From Silene latifolia (Eukaryota; Streptophyta; Magnoliopsida; Caryophyllales; Caryophyllaceae), in the NCBI RefSeq assembly GCF_048544455.1, contig NC_133535.1, positions 83,142,120-83,206,119 on the forward strand: a stretch of DNA of 64,000 nt. The letters are read 5' to 3'. A model generated the notes under the pieces. The model saw nothing but the letters and a program-made list of their open reading frames with translations, was not told the DNA's origin and searched no databases. Made by a program: the position numbers and the translations under genes. Of this stretch, positions 45,566 to 57,578 are shown piece after piece. The first letter of the stretch is position 1; each line of letters opens with the position of its first letter.

Positions 45566-47265
45566 TGATGTGACCATAATTAGAGCATATATAGTCCCCG
45601 AATTAGCCTTGTTCCCATGCTTTTTAGTGCATATTTGGGTCATTTATTGTCTTTAGTTCTTTGTTTTGCATATTCTTTGAGGTTTTGTGTCCTTGGTAGG
45701 AAAGGAGTGCAAACCTTGCATCTTCATGGCAAAATGAGGCTAAATTGATTGAATTCAATGACCAAGCGTCAAGGAGAGACAAGATTAGAAGGCCTTTGTA
45801 CATACTATAGTAGATGGGCAATGATGAGAAAATATCCTTGCATCCCCGAGGAAATCCTCAAGGATTTTATGAAGAAAAAGGAAGAAAAGAAGAAGGAACG
45901 AGACTGCCTGACAATCCGTGCGGATTGCCTAGAAGACGCCCGTCCCTCACCCACAACCCGTGCGTCTTCCTCAGCTGGACGCCCGGGCAAAAGCTCCCAA
46001 AGACGCCCTTCTTTCCCTTCTGGACGCCCGTCCAGAAGCTGCCAAATCCGCCCGTCCCGTGCTAAAGATGCCCGGATTCCCAGACAGTCCCATTTCGTCT
46101 TCTACAAGCTTCAAGGAAGGATGCACATCTTTTTCTAGAGACCGGAGTCTCCCTAGAGACCAGAGTCTCCCTAAGAGACCGGCGATTTCTCAACAAGGGA
46201 CTTAATCGTCATTTAAGCCCTTAGTTAACCCTAATTCATGCACCTAATCCCCACTATAAATACCCCATTAGTCTAATTAGAAGAGCATGTTCTTCTTAGC
46301 AATCTTTGGAGTAGTTAATATCAATCAAATCTCTCTTTAATCTTGTAATCAACATTTAATTAAGTTTTAATACAAGTTTCATTTCCTAAATCTCTCTCTT
46401 GTTCATCCTTTATTTTGGGTAATTGAAGATTATTTGGGTTATTATTGGGAGATTGACAACCTTCCAATCAAGCATCAAGTACTTCTTTTATTCTTTGCTT
46501 TATTATTGGAATCATTAGTAGGTATAATTCTCTTAATACCTCTTTAATTATTGTTAATCACTTTTATTTATTCATCATGTTTCACTTTGTTGGTATGATT
46601 GACAACCTTGCTAGCATGTTCAACATGATAATGAGTGAGTAGTTTCCTTAGCTAGGGTGAATGGGTAATTAGGGGAAACCAACATGGGGAATGATTCATG
46701 CTTAAATTAATATGCTTTCATAGTTTATTTGCTTGCTTGTTGTGATCACAACTTATGCACATGTTATGTTTGATGAAATGTGAGTCTATGAATTCTTGCA
46801 TTTTTTACCCATCACCTATCTTTTCAATGAGACTTGTAAGACATAAACCAACTCGAGTCTCATTAGACCATGCATCTTTTCAACGAACTCGATCCATCAC
46901 AACAATAATTGCTTGCTTATGACTTGAGAATATGTTTGTATGATCAATTCCCATGAATCCCCTATGACCCCATGACACCCTAGTGCCTTTTATCAATTGT
47001 TTACATCCCTTTTAAGTCATCTTGCTTGTTTAATTTTATTGCTATTTAGTTTAGTGATCTTCTACTTCAAACTCCAATTGTGACACCCTTAAGACACCAC
47101 TAGTTACAATAGAAATCTCATCTCAATTCCCGTCCCTTGGGATCTGACCTTTACTTGCCTCTTTACTAATTGTAGAGTTGTTGGTGAAGTTATAAATTGT
47201 GTTTTGGTCTAGGTGCTCCTAACGACAAGTACTGAAAAACTAAAGCCCACGAGGGAACACGACCA
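45566..47265 (+). repeat. 5' LTR of young Athila element
   Basis: 1700 bp with a TATA box (CTATAAATACCCC) at 46254-46266. It lacks about 80 bp present near 56100-56190 in LTR2 (the TAAGTCGACTTGTAGG block), a block that also exists in the LTR at 518-2096. The deletion is therefore in this copy. Confidence 0.93.
45912..46080 (+). repeat. GACGCCCGTC/AATCCGCCCGTC motif array in Athila LTR U3
   Basis: About eight 12-14 bp units (AATCCGTGCGGATT, AGACGCCCGTCC, GGACGCCCGTCC, AATCCGCCCGTCC and others), 174 bp upstream of the TATA box. The second LTR has the same array at about 55157-55322. Confidence 0.85.
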
Positions 47266-47269
47266 AAAA

Positions 47270-47287
47270 TGGAGCCGTTGCCGGGGA
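47270..47287 (+). promoter_or_regulatory. Primer-binding site, tRNA-Asp type (young Athila)
   Basis: TGGAGCCGTTGCCGGGGA, one mismatch to the Athila consensus TGGCGCCGTTGCCGGGGA. It lies 4 bp after the LTR. Confidence 0.93.
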
Positions 47288-47405
47288 CGGTGTTAACTTG
47301 ATTTAGATTTTCTTGTATTGTTATTAGTTGTGTCTTTCTTTGCCTTGGGGATGTAAAACTCCTTAAGGTTTGTTCTAATTATTTTCGAGTTGTTTGATAT
47401 TTTAC

Positions 47406-48833
47406 ATGTCTAGAAGATCACAAGGTGACTTGTTACCCTTTGATCACGAAATTAAAAGGACTTTGACAACTAATAGAAGACTTGCTAGGAGAACTTTGAG
47501 AGGTATTGGTGAGGTTGTAGATATTCAACCAAATACTATTGAGTTCATCAACCCTTTTGCAAGAGAAGGTGAGGAGAACCCAACACAAAATCCAACACAA
47601 AATCAACCCATAATGCCTAAGTTTTCATCACATTCCGTACCCACCGAGGAGAACCTACCCAATGGTACTCCCACACCACAACACTTAACCGGAAATTTTA
47701 TTGCCAAATCCGCATTTATTCAATTAGTCGAAAGAAGCCAATTTGGGGGGACGCCAAGTGAAGACCCTCATTCTCATATGGAGACTTTTTGTGACTATTG
47801 TGATGCAATTTCTCAAACCGGTGTAACTCAAGACCAAATTCGATGGGTCTTATTTCCTTTTTCTCTAATTGGCACCGCGAAACAATGGTTGAAAGGCCTT
47901 GATAAGGCTACTCTCGGAATTGATTCTTGGAAAAAGTTAGCTCTAGCTTTCTACAAAAAGTTCTATCCACCGGAAAAGACTAACATGCTAAGAGCTCAAA
48001 TTACGGGCTTTAAGCAAAGGGATGAGGAATCTTTGTATGAAGCTTGGGAGCGATTCAAGGGAATTTGTCGTTCATGTCCTCATCATGGACTTAGCGAGTG
48101 GTTCTTGGTACAACAATTTTGGAACGGTCTTTATGAAGATTCAAGGAAGATTCTCAACATGGGATCAAATGGAATGTTCACCGAAGTTGATGACAATCAA
48201 ACTTGGAACAAAATTGAGTAAATGGCGGTCCATAATTCACAATATAGTAGACCTCGCAAGGCTACTAGAGGAGGAAAACATGAAGTGGACTCCATTACTC
48301 AATTGGGTGCTCAACTTAGTGCTCACATTGATACCATCAATTTGAAGTTTGAAAAAGCTATGGCTAGACTTGAAGAAGCCTCAAAATCACCAAAGCATCA
48401 TGTTAATGCCATGACGGCATCTTCATCAATCCCAAGTGGGATATGTGAGAATTGTGGAACTTTGGGACATGACCAAAGTGAATGTAGGGGAACAAATGAA
48501 TAAGTGAATGCTTTCCAAGATTACAAGAGTGGTACCCCTTATTCAAATTATTACAATGAAAACACCAAATTCCATCCAAATCTCTCATACAAAAGCCAAA
48601 ATGTTCAAAACCCTCAACCAACATACACCCCACCTCCCATGAGAAACCAAAATCAAAGACCCTTTTACGACCAAAACCAAGGTTACCAAAATCAAACTCC
48701 ATACAATCAACAAAATGATCAAGGTTTTGATGTTCAAAAAGCGGTCCTCCAATACAAAAGAATCAACAAGAGTTTTTCACTCAAATGCAAAAAGATAGTC
48801 AAGCAAAGGAAATCACCATCAACAACATCCTAG
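47406..48833 (+). pseudogene. Athila-type gag (two nonsense codons, one frameshift)
   Basis: The best start is the ATG at 47406 (MSRRSQGDLLPFDHEIKR). Retrotrans_gag follows with FSLIGTAKQWLKGLD, SWKKLALAFYKKFYPP and AWERFKGICRSCPHHG (about residues 150-225). A TAA at 48219-48221 is followed in the same frame by a CCHC zinc knuckle, CENCGTLGHDQSEC (C-x2-C-x4-H-x4-C, near 48445-48485). A second TAA lies at 48501-48503. A Asn/Gln/Pro/Tyr-rich tract follows. A 1-nt shift at about 48750-48785 leads into the protease frame. Gag forms the particle and binds RNA; this copy cannot make the full protein without readthrough. Confidence 0.9.
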
Positions 48834-50215
48834 CTCACACCAAAATGTTGGAAACCCAATTGACTCAACTAGCATCTTCAAGCTCACAAAGACAAAAGGG
48901 GCAATTACCACCTCAAAGTAATCCCCCAAGACATGAAACGGTTAGTGCCATTCACTTGAGGAGTGGTACAAGGTATGAAGCACCAAAGAAGCAAGTTGAG
49001 AATGAAGTTGTGGAAGCTAGTGACAAAGAAGAAATTGTGCAAAACTCCAAGGATGGAGAACCATCAAAAGAAGAAATTTCAAAGAAAAATGAAGACAAGG
49101 TCAAGGAGAAGGAGCCCATTGTGATTGGACTTCCTTTTCCAAGTCGTCAAGCCAAGCCCAAATTTGATGACCAACTTGGAAAATTTATGAAAATTGTGAA
49201 GAATTTGGAAGTCTCGATTCCTTTCACGGAATTAATCAATCACGTGCCGGCCTATGCAAAATACATGAAAGACATCCTCACAAAGTAGAAGTCGATCCGG
49301 AAGTTTGAGACTATCGCCTTCACTAAGGTGAGTAGTGCAATACTTCAAGGGAGCTCACCTCCAAAACTCAAAGATCCGGGAAGCTTCTCAATACCGTGTA
49401 CCATTGGCGACACCACGATCAACAAAGCCTTATGTGATCTAGGGGCTAGTGTGAGTGTTATGCCGTACTCGGTGAGTAAAAGATTGGGTATGGGAGAGCT
49501 TAAGTGCACCAATATCACACTCCAAATGGCCGATAGATCGACGAAGATACCATTAGGGATATGGGAAGATGTTCCCGTAAGAGTTGGTAAATTTTTCATC
49601 CCGGTGGATTTTGTCATTGTTGACATGGAAGAATATTCCAACATTCCAATCATTCTAGGAAGACCTTTCTTACACACCGCGGGTGCGGTGATTGATGTGA
49701 AGCATGGAGAGCTCACTCTAGAAGTGGGAGATGAGAGCATAACTTTCAATCTTGACAAGACCATGAGAGCTCCCCGTTTGCATGAACCATGTTTTATGGT
49801 TGATCATTATAGCCGAAAGGATGATAGAAAGAAGTCGGAATTCCAATGGAAGAAGAAAATTGAAGATACTCCATTCTAAAAGCAAGTGAATTGTAACAAA
49901 GAGAGCTTGAAAAGCTCACCAAAGTCAAGGAATGAAGAGGATGACCTCATTGGCCAAGAAAAGAAAGTGGGAGAGTTGTCTCTATCAACTCAAGAGATCT
50001 TTAGTGATCAAGTAGATGAAGTTTGTGGTCTTTGGGACGATGAGTTTGAAGGGATTTTCAATCCCTATATTAGTAATGCTATCGATCAAAACCGACATAA
50101 AGCACAACAAGGGCAACGGTCTATTGAAGATCTTTATCATGATAATGAACAAGCTTTTGACTACTTTTTCAAGGTGTTGAGCAACATCAACAACACCTTG
50201 GACATGCCCCCATGA
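48785..50215 (+). pseudogene. Athila-type protease region with C-terminal tail
   Basis: One frame from 48785 to 50215 is broken by TAG (49286-49288) and TAA (49877-49879). SAIHLRSGTRYEAP and FPSRQAKPKFDDQLGKFMKI precede the retropepsin. The retropepsin has ALCDLGASVSVMPYS (active-site Asp in D-L-G-A-S, as usual for Athila), ADRSTKIPLGI..VPVRVGKF and IILGRPFLHTAGAVIDV. A tail of about 110 residues (DEVCGLWDDEFEGIFN ... LDMPP) ends at 50215. Reverse transcriptase would normally follow; instead non-coding DNA starts at once (ACTAAGGACGAAAGTTTGG). Confidence 0.88.
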
Positions 50216-51261
50216 CATCTCACTAAGGACGAAAGTTTGGTGGAGTTTTCCCTAAACCACCATTTGTAAATATTTCTAACTCCCTAACTCGCATTTTAAT
50301 TCTTACATTGCATTTTTTGTCATTTTTGGATTTTTTATGCTATGATCAAGATAATTATCATTTTTGAGAGAAGTGAGGGAGGGACTAATGATTTAATTGA
50401 TGTGTAGTGCTTTAGCTTAGTGTGGGGATAGCAATTGCCTAGGCTATTCATGCCTTAGTAGTGCCCCTACAATGAAGAACACGGGATTTGAAGAATGAAA
50501 AATGACAAGGGATATGCAAGTGCACGGATGGAACTGAATCCGGGTAAAACAGGGAGAATCCGAGCATCTTCATGGGAATCCGCCCGTCTTCAGGCAATCC
50601 GGGCGTCTTTGTCAAAATCCGCCTGTCCATTTTAACTGAGAATTTGAAATTTTGGGACTGTCGAAGAATCCGAGCGTCCTGATAGAGAAGACGCTCGTCT
50701 TCAGAAATCCGTCCGTCTTGGAAGGAAAGACGGCCGTCTTTTTGCCTGTGAAAAACAAGAAATTTCAATGTCTGAGAATCCGCCCGTCTTCAGCAGAAGA
50801 CGCCCGTCCTGCAGTCGATAAATCTGAGTGTCTTTGCTAAAAGACGCCTGTCTTTAGGCGAGAATCCTGAACCAAAAAGAGACAGAATCCGAGCGTCCCG
50901 AAGGAAAGATGCCCGTCATCCCCTGCAGTTTTTGAAATTTTCGGGTATTTTAAATACCCCATCCCACATTCTTTTCTTCATTCATTAATTCAAAACACTA
51001 CCCATAAACCCCAAAACTCAAAACCCTCATCCTCTCCATCACCAAAACAAGATTTCCTCAACCAAATTCAACAAAATCAAATCCAAACTTCCTTTTAACA
51101 ACAATTAATCACTCATCTTCCAACAAAAATCAAACCAAGCACCAAAATCTTCAACCTTTGAGTCGATTTTTGAATTATAAAGGCAAAGCCTTTCATCTTA
51201 AAATCGATTTGGGTATACTTGGAAATTGAAGATTTTCACTCTTTTCTTGCTTAAATCATCA
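50216..51261 (+). promoter_or_regulatory. Internal spacer with LTR-like promoter architecture
   Basis: Non-coding DNA between protease and the second ORF. It contains a motif array (50557-50920), then a TATA-like TATTTTAAATACCCCATCCC (50946-50965) that resembles the LTR's CTATAAATACCCCATTAG. A 300-bp A/C/T-rich leader follows, up to the ATG at 51262. It is a candidate internal promoter for the second ORF. This is inference from layout and sequence similarity. Confidence 0.55.
50557..50920 (+). repeat. Motif array AATCCGNNCGTCTT / AGACGCCCGTCTT, 14 units
   Basis: Fourteen recognisable units in 364 bp, partly alternating between an AATCCG- and an AGACG-headed form (AATCCGAGCATCTT, AATCCGCCCGTCTT, AGACGCTCGTCTT, AGACGGCCGTCTT and others). 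Spacers are mostly 5-30 bp. They are the same motif types as in the LTR U3. Confidence 0.88.
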
Positions 51262-52836
51262 ATGGCAAGAGCAAAGGGATCAACAAAGGCACCTAAGGCA
51301 AAGGCACTCTCAACAAGACAAAAATGTCTTCAAGCAAAGAAAGCCTCATTGGCTATGGTGGTAGCTAGTTCAAACTTGGAAGTTCAACAACAACAACCTC
51401 CCTTGGAAGCAACAACATTAACAACTCCGGAAATTGCTCAACTATCAAACTATCCGGAGGTAATTTTCATTTCTAACTCCCATAGGGATACATTTGCCAA
51501 GTATGCTAGAAAATCCTTTCTATCCACGAAATTCATATGTGAAGATGCCTTGAACAAATTGGGTGTCGTTGAACAAACGAAAGCCTTCTTTGAAGCCATG
51601 GGGTTGGGAAAATTGTTTGATACAAGAGAATTGACATACCCCTCCATTACCTTAGAATTCTTGAGTTCTTTGAAAGTTACTAAGGTAGAGACTAGAGAAA
51701 ACATCGAGTTCCGCCTTGCTAATGTGAGTAGGCGCATCACCTTTGATGAATTGGGTAAAGCATTGGGTCTTAGTGATTCACCTAGTTATTACAAGAATCC
51801 CAAAAAGTATGACCCCGCTCTTCTTTGGGAGGCGATTTTCGGGAGGAAATTTGAGAACTATCATGCTAGTCGCGCTCTATTAGTCCACCATCCGGGCATT
51901 AGAGTGTGGTACAAGGTCATCGGGAATACTATCATTGCAAGAAAAGACACTAACCACTTTACCAAGCTTGATTGTGTTCTACTTGAGTCGGCCTTAAATA
52001 TTAGAAGGGAATTCACCAAGCCTTACAATTCTCTAAGGCTTTTGGTGGAAAGATGGCTAAGTGTTGATTGTGGAAAGCAAGGCACCACTTTTATTGTAAA
52101 TGGAGGTCTAGTCACTCTTTTGGCTAAGTACTTTGATCCGAATTTCAACAAGGATAGCAAGTATGTGGCGTAAAAAGGGGGTCATCTCATTGACATGGAT
52201 GCCATGATTAACAAGTACAAGTGGGTCACTCATAACCCTCTTGACACCAAATATGGGTGGCTCACCAATGAGGCTAGATCTTTTACTTTGCCTTCCAAGA
52301 TATGCCGTTTGAGTGTCCATCGCATCAACTACCTTCTTCCCCTCTCAAAATAAGCCGAATACATCATCCGTCAACAAAGGGGTGAAATTGAAATGCCCTC
52401 CTCCTCCATTGTCACACCACCCTATCCATTCAAGTATCAAGAGTTCAAACCCGAAGGTGTTAAAGCAAGCAATGACTACATGACTCTACTTATGCAAGAG
52501 ATGCACAAACAAGCTTTTAAGGATCGGGAAGATGCAGACTTAGCCCAATATCCACCCCTCCTTCATTTAGCTAGGCAAGGACTACTTGATCCTTCGTGTC
52601 CTTTGCCTAGTTGGGCGGATAGGGAAGTCTTATTTCCAAGTGCATCTAGGGGTGAGATTCCGGGTGACGATGAGGTTGTCGGTGATGAGGTTGTTGATGA
52701 TAGCATTGATGAAGAGGCTAATGATGAAGAAGAAGAGAATGATGAAGGAAGTGAGCAAGGAAGTGAAGAGGGAAGTGGTGATGAGTCCACTTCTATTGAG
52801 GAAGATGATGACAATGATGATATGGTGGAAGACTAG
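51262..52836 (+). pseudogene. Athila ORF1-family protein in the env position (two nonsense codons)
   Basis: The start chosen is ATG at 51262 (MARAKGSTKAPKAKALS). The frame is open to TAA at 52171, continues in frame to a TAA near 52351, then runs to 52836. Features include FAKYARKSFLSTKFICEDAL, ELGKALGLSDSPSYYKN, EAIFGRKFENYHASRALLVH and NIRREFTKPYNSLRLLVERW. These correspond to the plant Athila ORF-1 family (Pfam PF03078, recalled). A very acidic Asp/Glu tail (52660-52830) ends the frame. No signal peptide or membrane segment is evident, so an envelope role is not supported. The function of this family is unknown to me. Confidence 0.82.
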
Positions 52837-54813
52837 CAAGCTTTGGAGGCTCCTACCCTCTTGAGGTTTGTCTACTTCTTTCTTTGTTTTATTTATTTAT
52901 CTTGATCATGATTGGAGAGTCCTAGCAACATACAGGACTGACACCTCGGCCCCATTGAGGTGTTCTTATTTCATTGTTCCCGCTTTTGAAAATCCAAAAT
53001 GACAATTTAGTTTCATGCATTGCATCTTGTGTGCATGAACTACCCCAACTTTAGGACATTAGAAATAATGTCTATCTCGGTTTGGGGAAGTACATGCATA
53101 CGCAACGGGAGGTAATCGAAATTACACTCTCCGTCATAAACAAAAACCCTTGCATCATGTAGTGTAGTATAGTATAGCTTGCATTTAGTGTAGAATTCAT
53201 GCATCATGTTTGCATAATTTCCCATCATTTTGGCCATTGAGGACAATGCCCATATTAGTGTGGGGATGGGGAATTCTAACTTAGCTTTTATTCAAAAATC
53301 CAAAAAAATAAAAAAATTTCGAAAAAAACCATAAAAATTTGAAAAATGTGAAAATCCAAAAACAAGTTCATTTCCTTTGTAGTGTAGTCATGTATATATT
53401 GTTGTATATATTGTGCTTGTTTTATCCTTGTTCACATTGATTGACTACGCCACATCCGAGACATGAGGATATTGAAGACCGCATGGTATGATCTTTCCAA
53501 TCTCCTTTTTCCTCTTTATGTTAATGACTATGTGGCTTTATTTTGATCTATGCGGTATAACAATGTGAACTTAGGACTTGCATTTAGTTTATATGTCATA
53601 ATTAGTTGGTAGAATCATTTGCATTAGGATGTCTATATGCTAGTTGCATCATGGCATGTAGTTTGCATGTTAGAAAAATTTTGCGAAACCGTCTACTTGG
53701 GAAGTTTGACAAGTGTATATAGGCCCTAGTAGATGCTTTTTCTTCTTAAAATTTTGCTTGTTAGAATACTTGTAAAACACCCTAGGATGTGTCATGCTAA
53801 TATCCTTTGACCCATGGATTAAGGCCTAGTCAAGAGTACTTTGTGGTGTGATAACTCCTTGGCTACCGTTTATTCCAAGGTGACCCTTGAAACCATGCAT
53901 CCATCCATCATCCATGTTCTACCATATTTTTGTCATCAAAGGGAATATGCACAAAAAGAAATCAATTTGAGTTCAATGAAACGAAAAGTGAAAGAAAGTT
54001 TACAAAAAAATGCATCAAATGAAAAGAGGAGCAAAAATAGACTCCTAAAGCTTCAAATATAAGCCTCCCTCGCTACATATGGGGTGACTTTGAAAATGTT
54101 CAAAATAAATGCAAAGAAAAGTTGAAAGTTGTCAAGTGTTGAAATGCCAAAAATCAAAAAGAAATGGCAAGAAAGTGTTCTCAAATGTTATATGCCACAA
54201 GAAATTTGGGGGAAAAACAAAAACAAAAGCAAACTCCCATATGAAACTCAAATATCTATTGATCCCTTTATCCATCATATCCATTTTTGTGCATGGTAGA
54301 GAGGGGACGACCCTTCTTCTTGTCTAGGCAAGAGGGGGAATTCCGCGATCCTCCAGTGTTTCTAACACCATAGGGAGTCTACTCTTGACAAAATCATTTA
54401 ACGATTGAGGACAAAGGTACCCTAGCCTGACACAACTTGGAGGTGATTTATTGGTATCCTTCTAGGCTTAGTAGTTTGAAGAAATTGCATCTATGAAGGA
54501 ATGTGTACCCTTGAATTGCTTCCCTTGTAGATAATTTCCGCCACTTAGATGAGGAAAGTGGCTATTCTTTTGTAGATGCATCCATTACTTGTTTTGTGTG
54601 CTTAATGTTTGGATGTGTCGCCATTTTGGCAAGACCCACCTTGCTTTGCAAGAAGGCATCCTACCTCATGGTTGTCTTGTTGTGAGTTGAAGAGGCGGAG
54701 TGAGACCCGCTAATTGTCTCATATCGGCTATGTTATTAGGTTAGTTTAAATAATGGTCCTAGTCTTTGTCACCTCTTTACTCGGGACGAGCAAAGGTTTG
54801 GTTTGGGGATATT
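52837..54813 (+). other. 3' non-coding region of young Athila element
   Basis: No credible gene. It contains repeated AGTGTGGGGAT tracts (for example 53259-53270) and ends ACGAGCAAAGGTTTGGTTTG plus GGGATATT, the polypurine tract, immediately before LTR2. It is homologous on the opposite strand to 11840-14060 of the old Athila element. Confidence 0.7.
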
Positions 54814-56582
54814 TGATGTGACCATAATTAGAGCATAATTAGTCCCCGAATTAGCCTTGTTCCCATGCTTTTTAGTGCATATTTGGGTCAATTATTGTCT
54901 TTAGTTCTTTGTTTTGCATATTCTTTGAGGTTTTGTGTCCTTGGTAGGAAAGGAGTGCAAACCTTGCATCTTAATGGCAAAATGAGGCTAAATTGATTGA
55001 ATTCAATGACCACGCATTAAGGAGAGAGATTAGAAGGCCTTTGTACATACTATAGTAGATGGGTAATGATGAGAAAAGATCCTTGCATCCCCGAGGAAAT
55101 CCTCAAGGATTTTATGAAGAAAAAGGAAGAAAACAAGAAGGAACGAGACTGCCTGACAATCCGTGCGGATTGCCTAGAAGACGCCCGCCCCTCATCCACA
55201 ACCCGTGCGTCTTCCTCAGCTGGACACCCGGGAAAAAGCTCCCAAAGACGCCCGTCTTTCCCTTCTGGACGCCTATCCAGAAGCTGCCAAATCCACCCGT
55301 CCCGTGCTAAAGACGCCCGGATTCCCAGACAGTCCCTTTTCGTCTTCTACAAGCTTCAAGGAAGGATGCACATCTTTTTCTAGAGACCGGAGTCTCCCTA
55401 AGAGACAGGCGATTCCTCAACAAGGGACTTAATCGTCATTTAAGCCCTTAGTTAACCCTAATTCATGCACCTAATCCCCACTATAAATACCCCATTAGTC
55501 TAATTAGAAGAGCATGTTCTTCTTAGCAATCTTTAGAGTAGTTAATATCAATCAAATCTCTCTTTAATCTTGTAATCAACATTTAATTAAGTTTTAATAC
55601 AAGTTTTATTTCCTTAATCTCTCTCTTGTTCATCCTTTATTTTGGGTAATTGAAGATTATTTGGGTTATTATTGGGAGATTGACAACCTTCCAATCAAGC
55701 ATCAAGTAATTCTTTTATTCTTTGCTTTATTATTGGAATCATTAGTAGGTATAATTCTCTTAATCCCTCTTTAATTATTGTTAATCACTTTCATTTAGTC
55801 ATCATGTTTCACTTTGTTGGTATGATTGACAACCTTGCTAGCATGTTCAACATGATAATGAGTGAGTAGTTTCCTTAGCTAGGGTTAATGGGTAATTAGG
55901 GGAAACCAACATGGGGAATGATTCACGCTTAAATTAATATGCTTTCATAGTTTATTTGCTTGCTTGTTGTGATCTCAACTTATGCACATGTTATGTTTGA
56001 TGAAATGTGAGCCTATGAATCCTTGCATTTTTTACCCATCACCTATCTTTTCAATGAGACTTGTAAGACATAAACCAACTCGAGTCTCATTAGACCATGC
56101 ATATTGTTAAGTAGGGAAGATTAAGTCGACTTGTAGGTATTGTATAATCTAATCGATTCGGCTCCGGGACCCAAACTTTCCTAGGATTGTAAGATATAAA
56201 CTAACTCGATCCATCACAACAATAATTGCTTGCTTATGACTTGAGAATATGTTTGTATGATCAATTCCCATGAATCCCCTATGACCCCATGACACCCTAG
56301 TGCCTTTTATCAATTGTTTACATCCCTTTTAATTCATCTTGCTTGTTTACTGTCATTGCTATTTAGTTTAGTGATCTTCTACTTCAAACCCCAATTATGA
56401 CACCCTTAAGACACCACTAGTTACAATCGAAATCTCATCTCAATTCGCGTCCCTTCGGATCCGACCTTTACTTGCCTCTTTACTAATTGTAGAGTTGTTG
56501 GTGAAGTTATAAATTGTGTTTTGGTCTAGGTGCTCCTAACGACAAGTACTGAAAAACTAAACCCCACGAGGGAACACGACCA
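54814..56582 (+). repeat. 3' LTR of young Athila element
   Basis: 1769 bp, with a TATA box at 55481-55493. It is followed by CATGT, the right target duplication. Confidence 0.93.
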
Positions 56583-57557
56583 CATGTTTTGTAACGTTTT
56601 CAAAAGGTCAGAATACGGCATATAACCGTAGGCTAACCCGCGCCTCAAGCAGGCCTTTTCTTTCTCATTTTCAGAACCAGGGGAGGCCCCTTTACACCGC
56701 CGGCTGGCTCGCGCCTCATGTAGCCGTCTGGTACAAGGCCTGTTCCCTTTCCAGCATTAGTCTACGACGATCCAGACTCCGGTTAGCCCGGATATAGGAC
56801 GGATCAGATGACTATTTTGTTCATTCGAAATCGTATTTGCAAAATGCCTTGCTAAGACAAATGGATCACGTTATGCACCCTAAACCTAATACGGTAAATG
56901 GATGTTTAATTTTCGTCTTGCATGCAAATCAATCATTAATCAAACTCGACATATTATACTTGATACTTGGATTAAATCAACTGACTTAGAAAGCTCTCAC
57001 ATGTTAAGTTTAAATTATTGGATGCGCATTCATGCATTTAAACCGTTTTATCAACTTTTGCATTCAACCAACCAAGATCGATCAGTAGAGGACGCTACCG
57101 CGGGCGGGATTGGGCGTCTGATTAAAGAGCTTCCCAATACGTACCTTCACCTTTTACTCAGAAACTTTGGATAGTGGACGACCTTATCCAGGGCGTATGA
57201 GAGTCATTCTTGAGATAGGATGCTAAAGAGGGACGATTTCCTTACCTTTCGTACCTATGTCAAACGCTGCTTTGTGCTTCGATTTGACCGAGGTATAAAG
57301 TGGAATTTGAACAGGTTCCAAGCATCCCACAAATGCTGGGTGGCGACTCCGAACATCTCTAATCGTTTCGAGACCCTTACCGAGACGAAACCGACCAACA
57401 TAAAACGATCCAGTCGAAAGCATTTTTACGCCGCCGAGCGTGGCTTTCAAAAGACCGCTGCATGTTCACAGATTGGCCTGGCGTGCAGGTGGCCCGCGAC
57501 TACGGACCGGTAGGTGGACCCCCAAATCCACAGACCGAGACGTGGCCCACGTCCACA
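56583..57557 (+). repeat. 5' LTR of Tat-B, part 2
   Basis: Resumes the Tat-B LTR after the Athila insertion and ends CCACGTCCACA at 57557. It is collinear, in reverse, with 42570-43480, and directly with 4690-4984. Confidence 0.9.
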
Positions 57558-57560
57558 GTT

Positions 57561-57578
57561 TGGCGACTCCGCTGGGGA
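57561..57578 (+). promoter_or_regulatory. Primer-binding site of Tat-B (tRNA-Arg type)
   Basis: TGGCGACTCCGCTGGGGA starts 3 bp after the LTR. It is complementary to a tRNA 3' end reading ...CCCCAGCGGAGTCGCCA, which I believe is tRNA-Arg. That is the primer reported for Tat/Ogre-type elements. The tRNA identity is from memory. Confidence 0.8.

Larger units (their letters stand above)
45566..56582 (+). mobile_element. Young Athila-type non-autonomous retrotransposon, 11.0 kb
   Basis: LTRs 45566-47265 and 54814-56582 both start TGATGTGACC and end AACACGACCA. The flanks CACGT (45561-45565) and CATGT (56583-56587) differ at one base. A tRNA-Asp primer site follows LTR1, and a GGGGATATT tract precedes LTR2. 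Coding comprises gag, protease and a separate Athila ORF1-family frame; reverse transcriptase, RNase H and integrase are absent. By eye the LTRs differ by about 3-4 percent plus an 80-bp indel. It interrupts the Tat-B 5' LTR and is the most recent large insertion visible in that chain. Confidence 0.94.

Noticed and set aside
45749..46138. Arg/Ser/Pro-rich frames in the Athila LTR (repeated at 55066-55383)
   Set aside because: They are produced by the GACGCCCGTC motif array in U3 upstream of the TATA box, so they are not transcribed as coding sequence.
51262..52836. Envelope protein (retroviral env) in the Athila element
   Set aside because: The position fits, but I see no signal peptide, transmembrane segment or glycoprotein pattern. 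The sequence matches the Athila ORF-1 type family instead.
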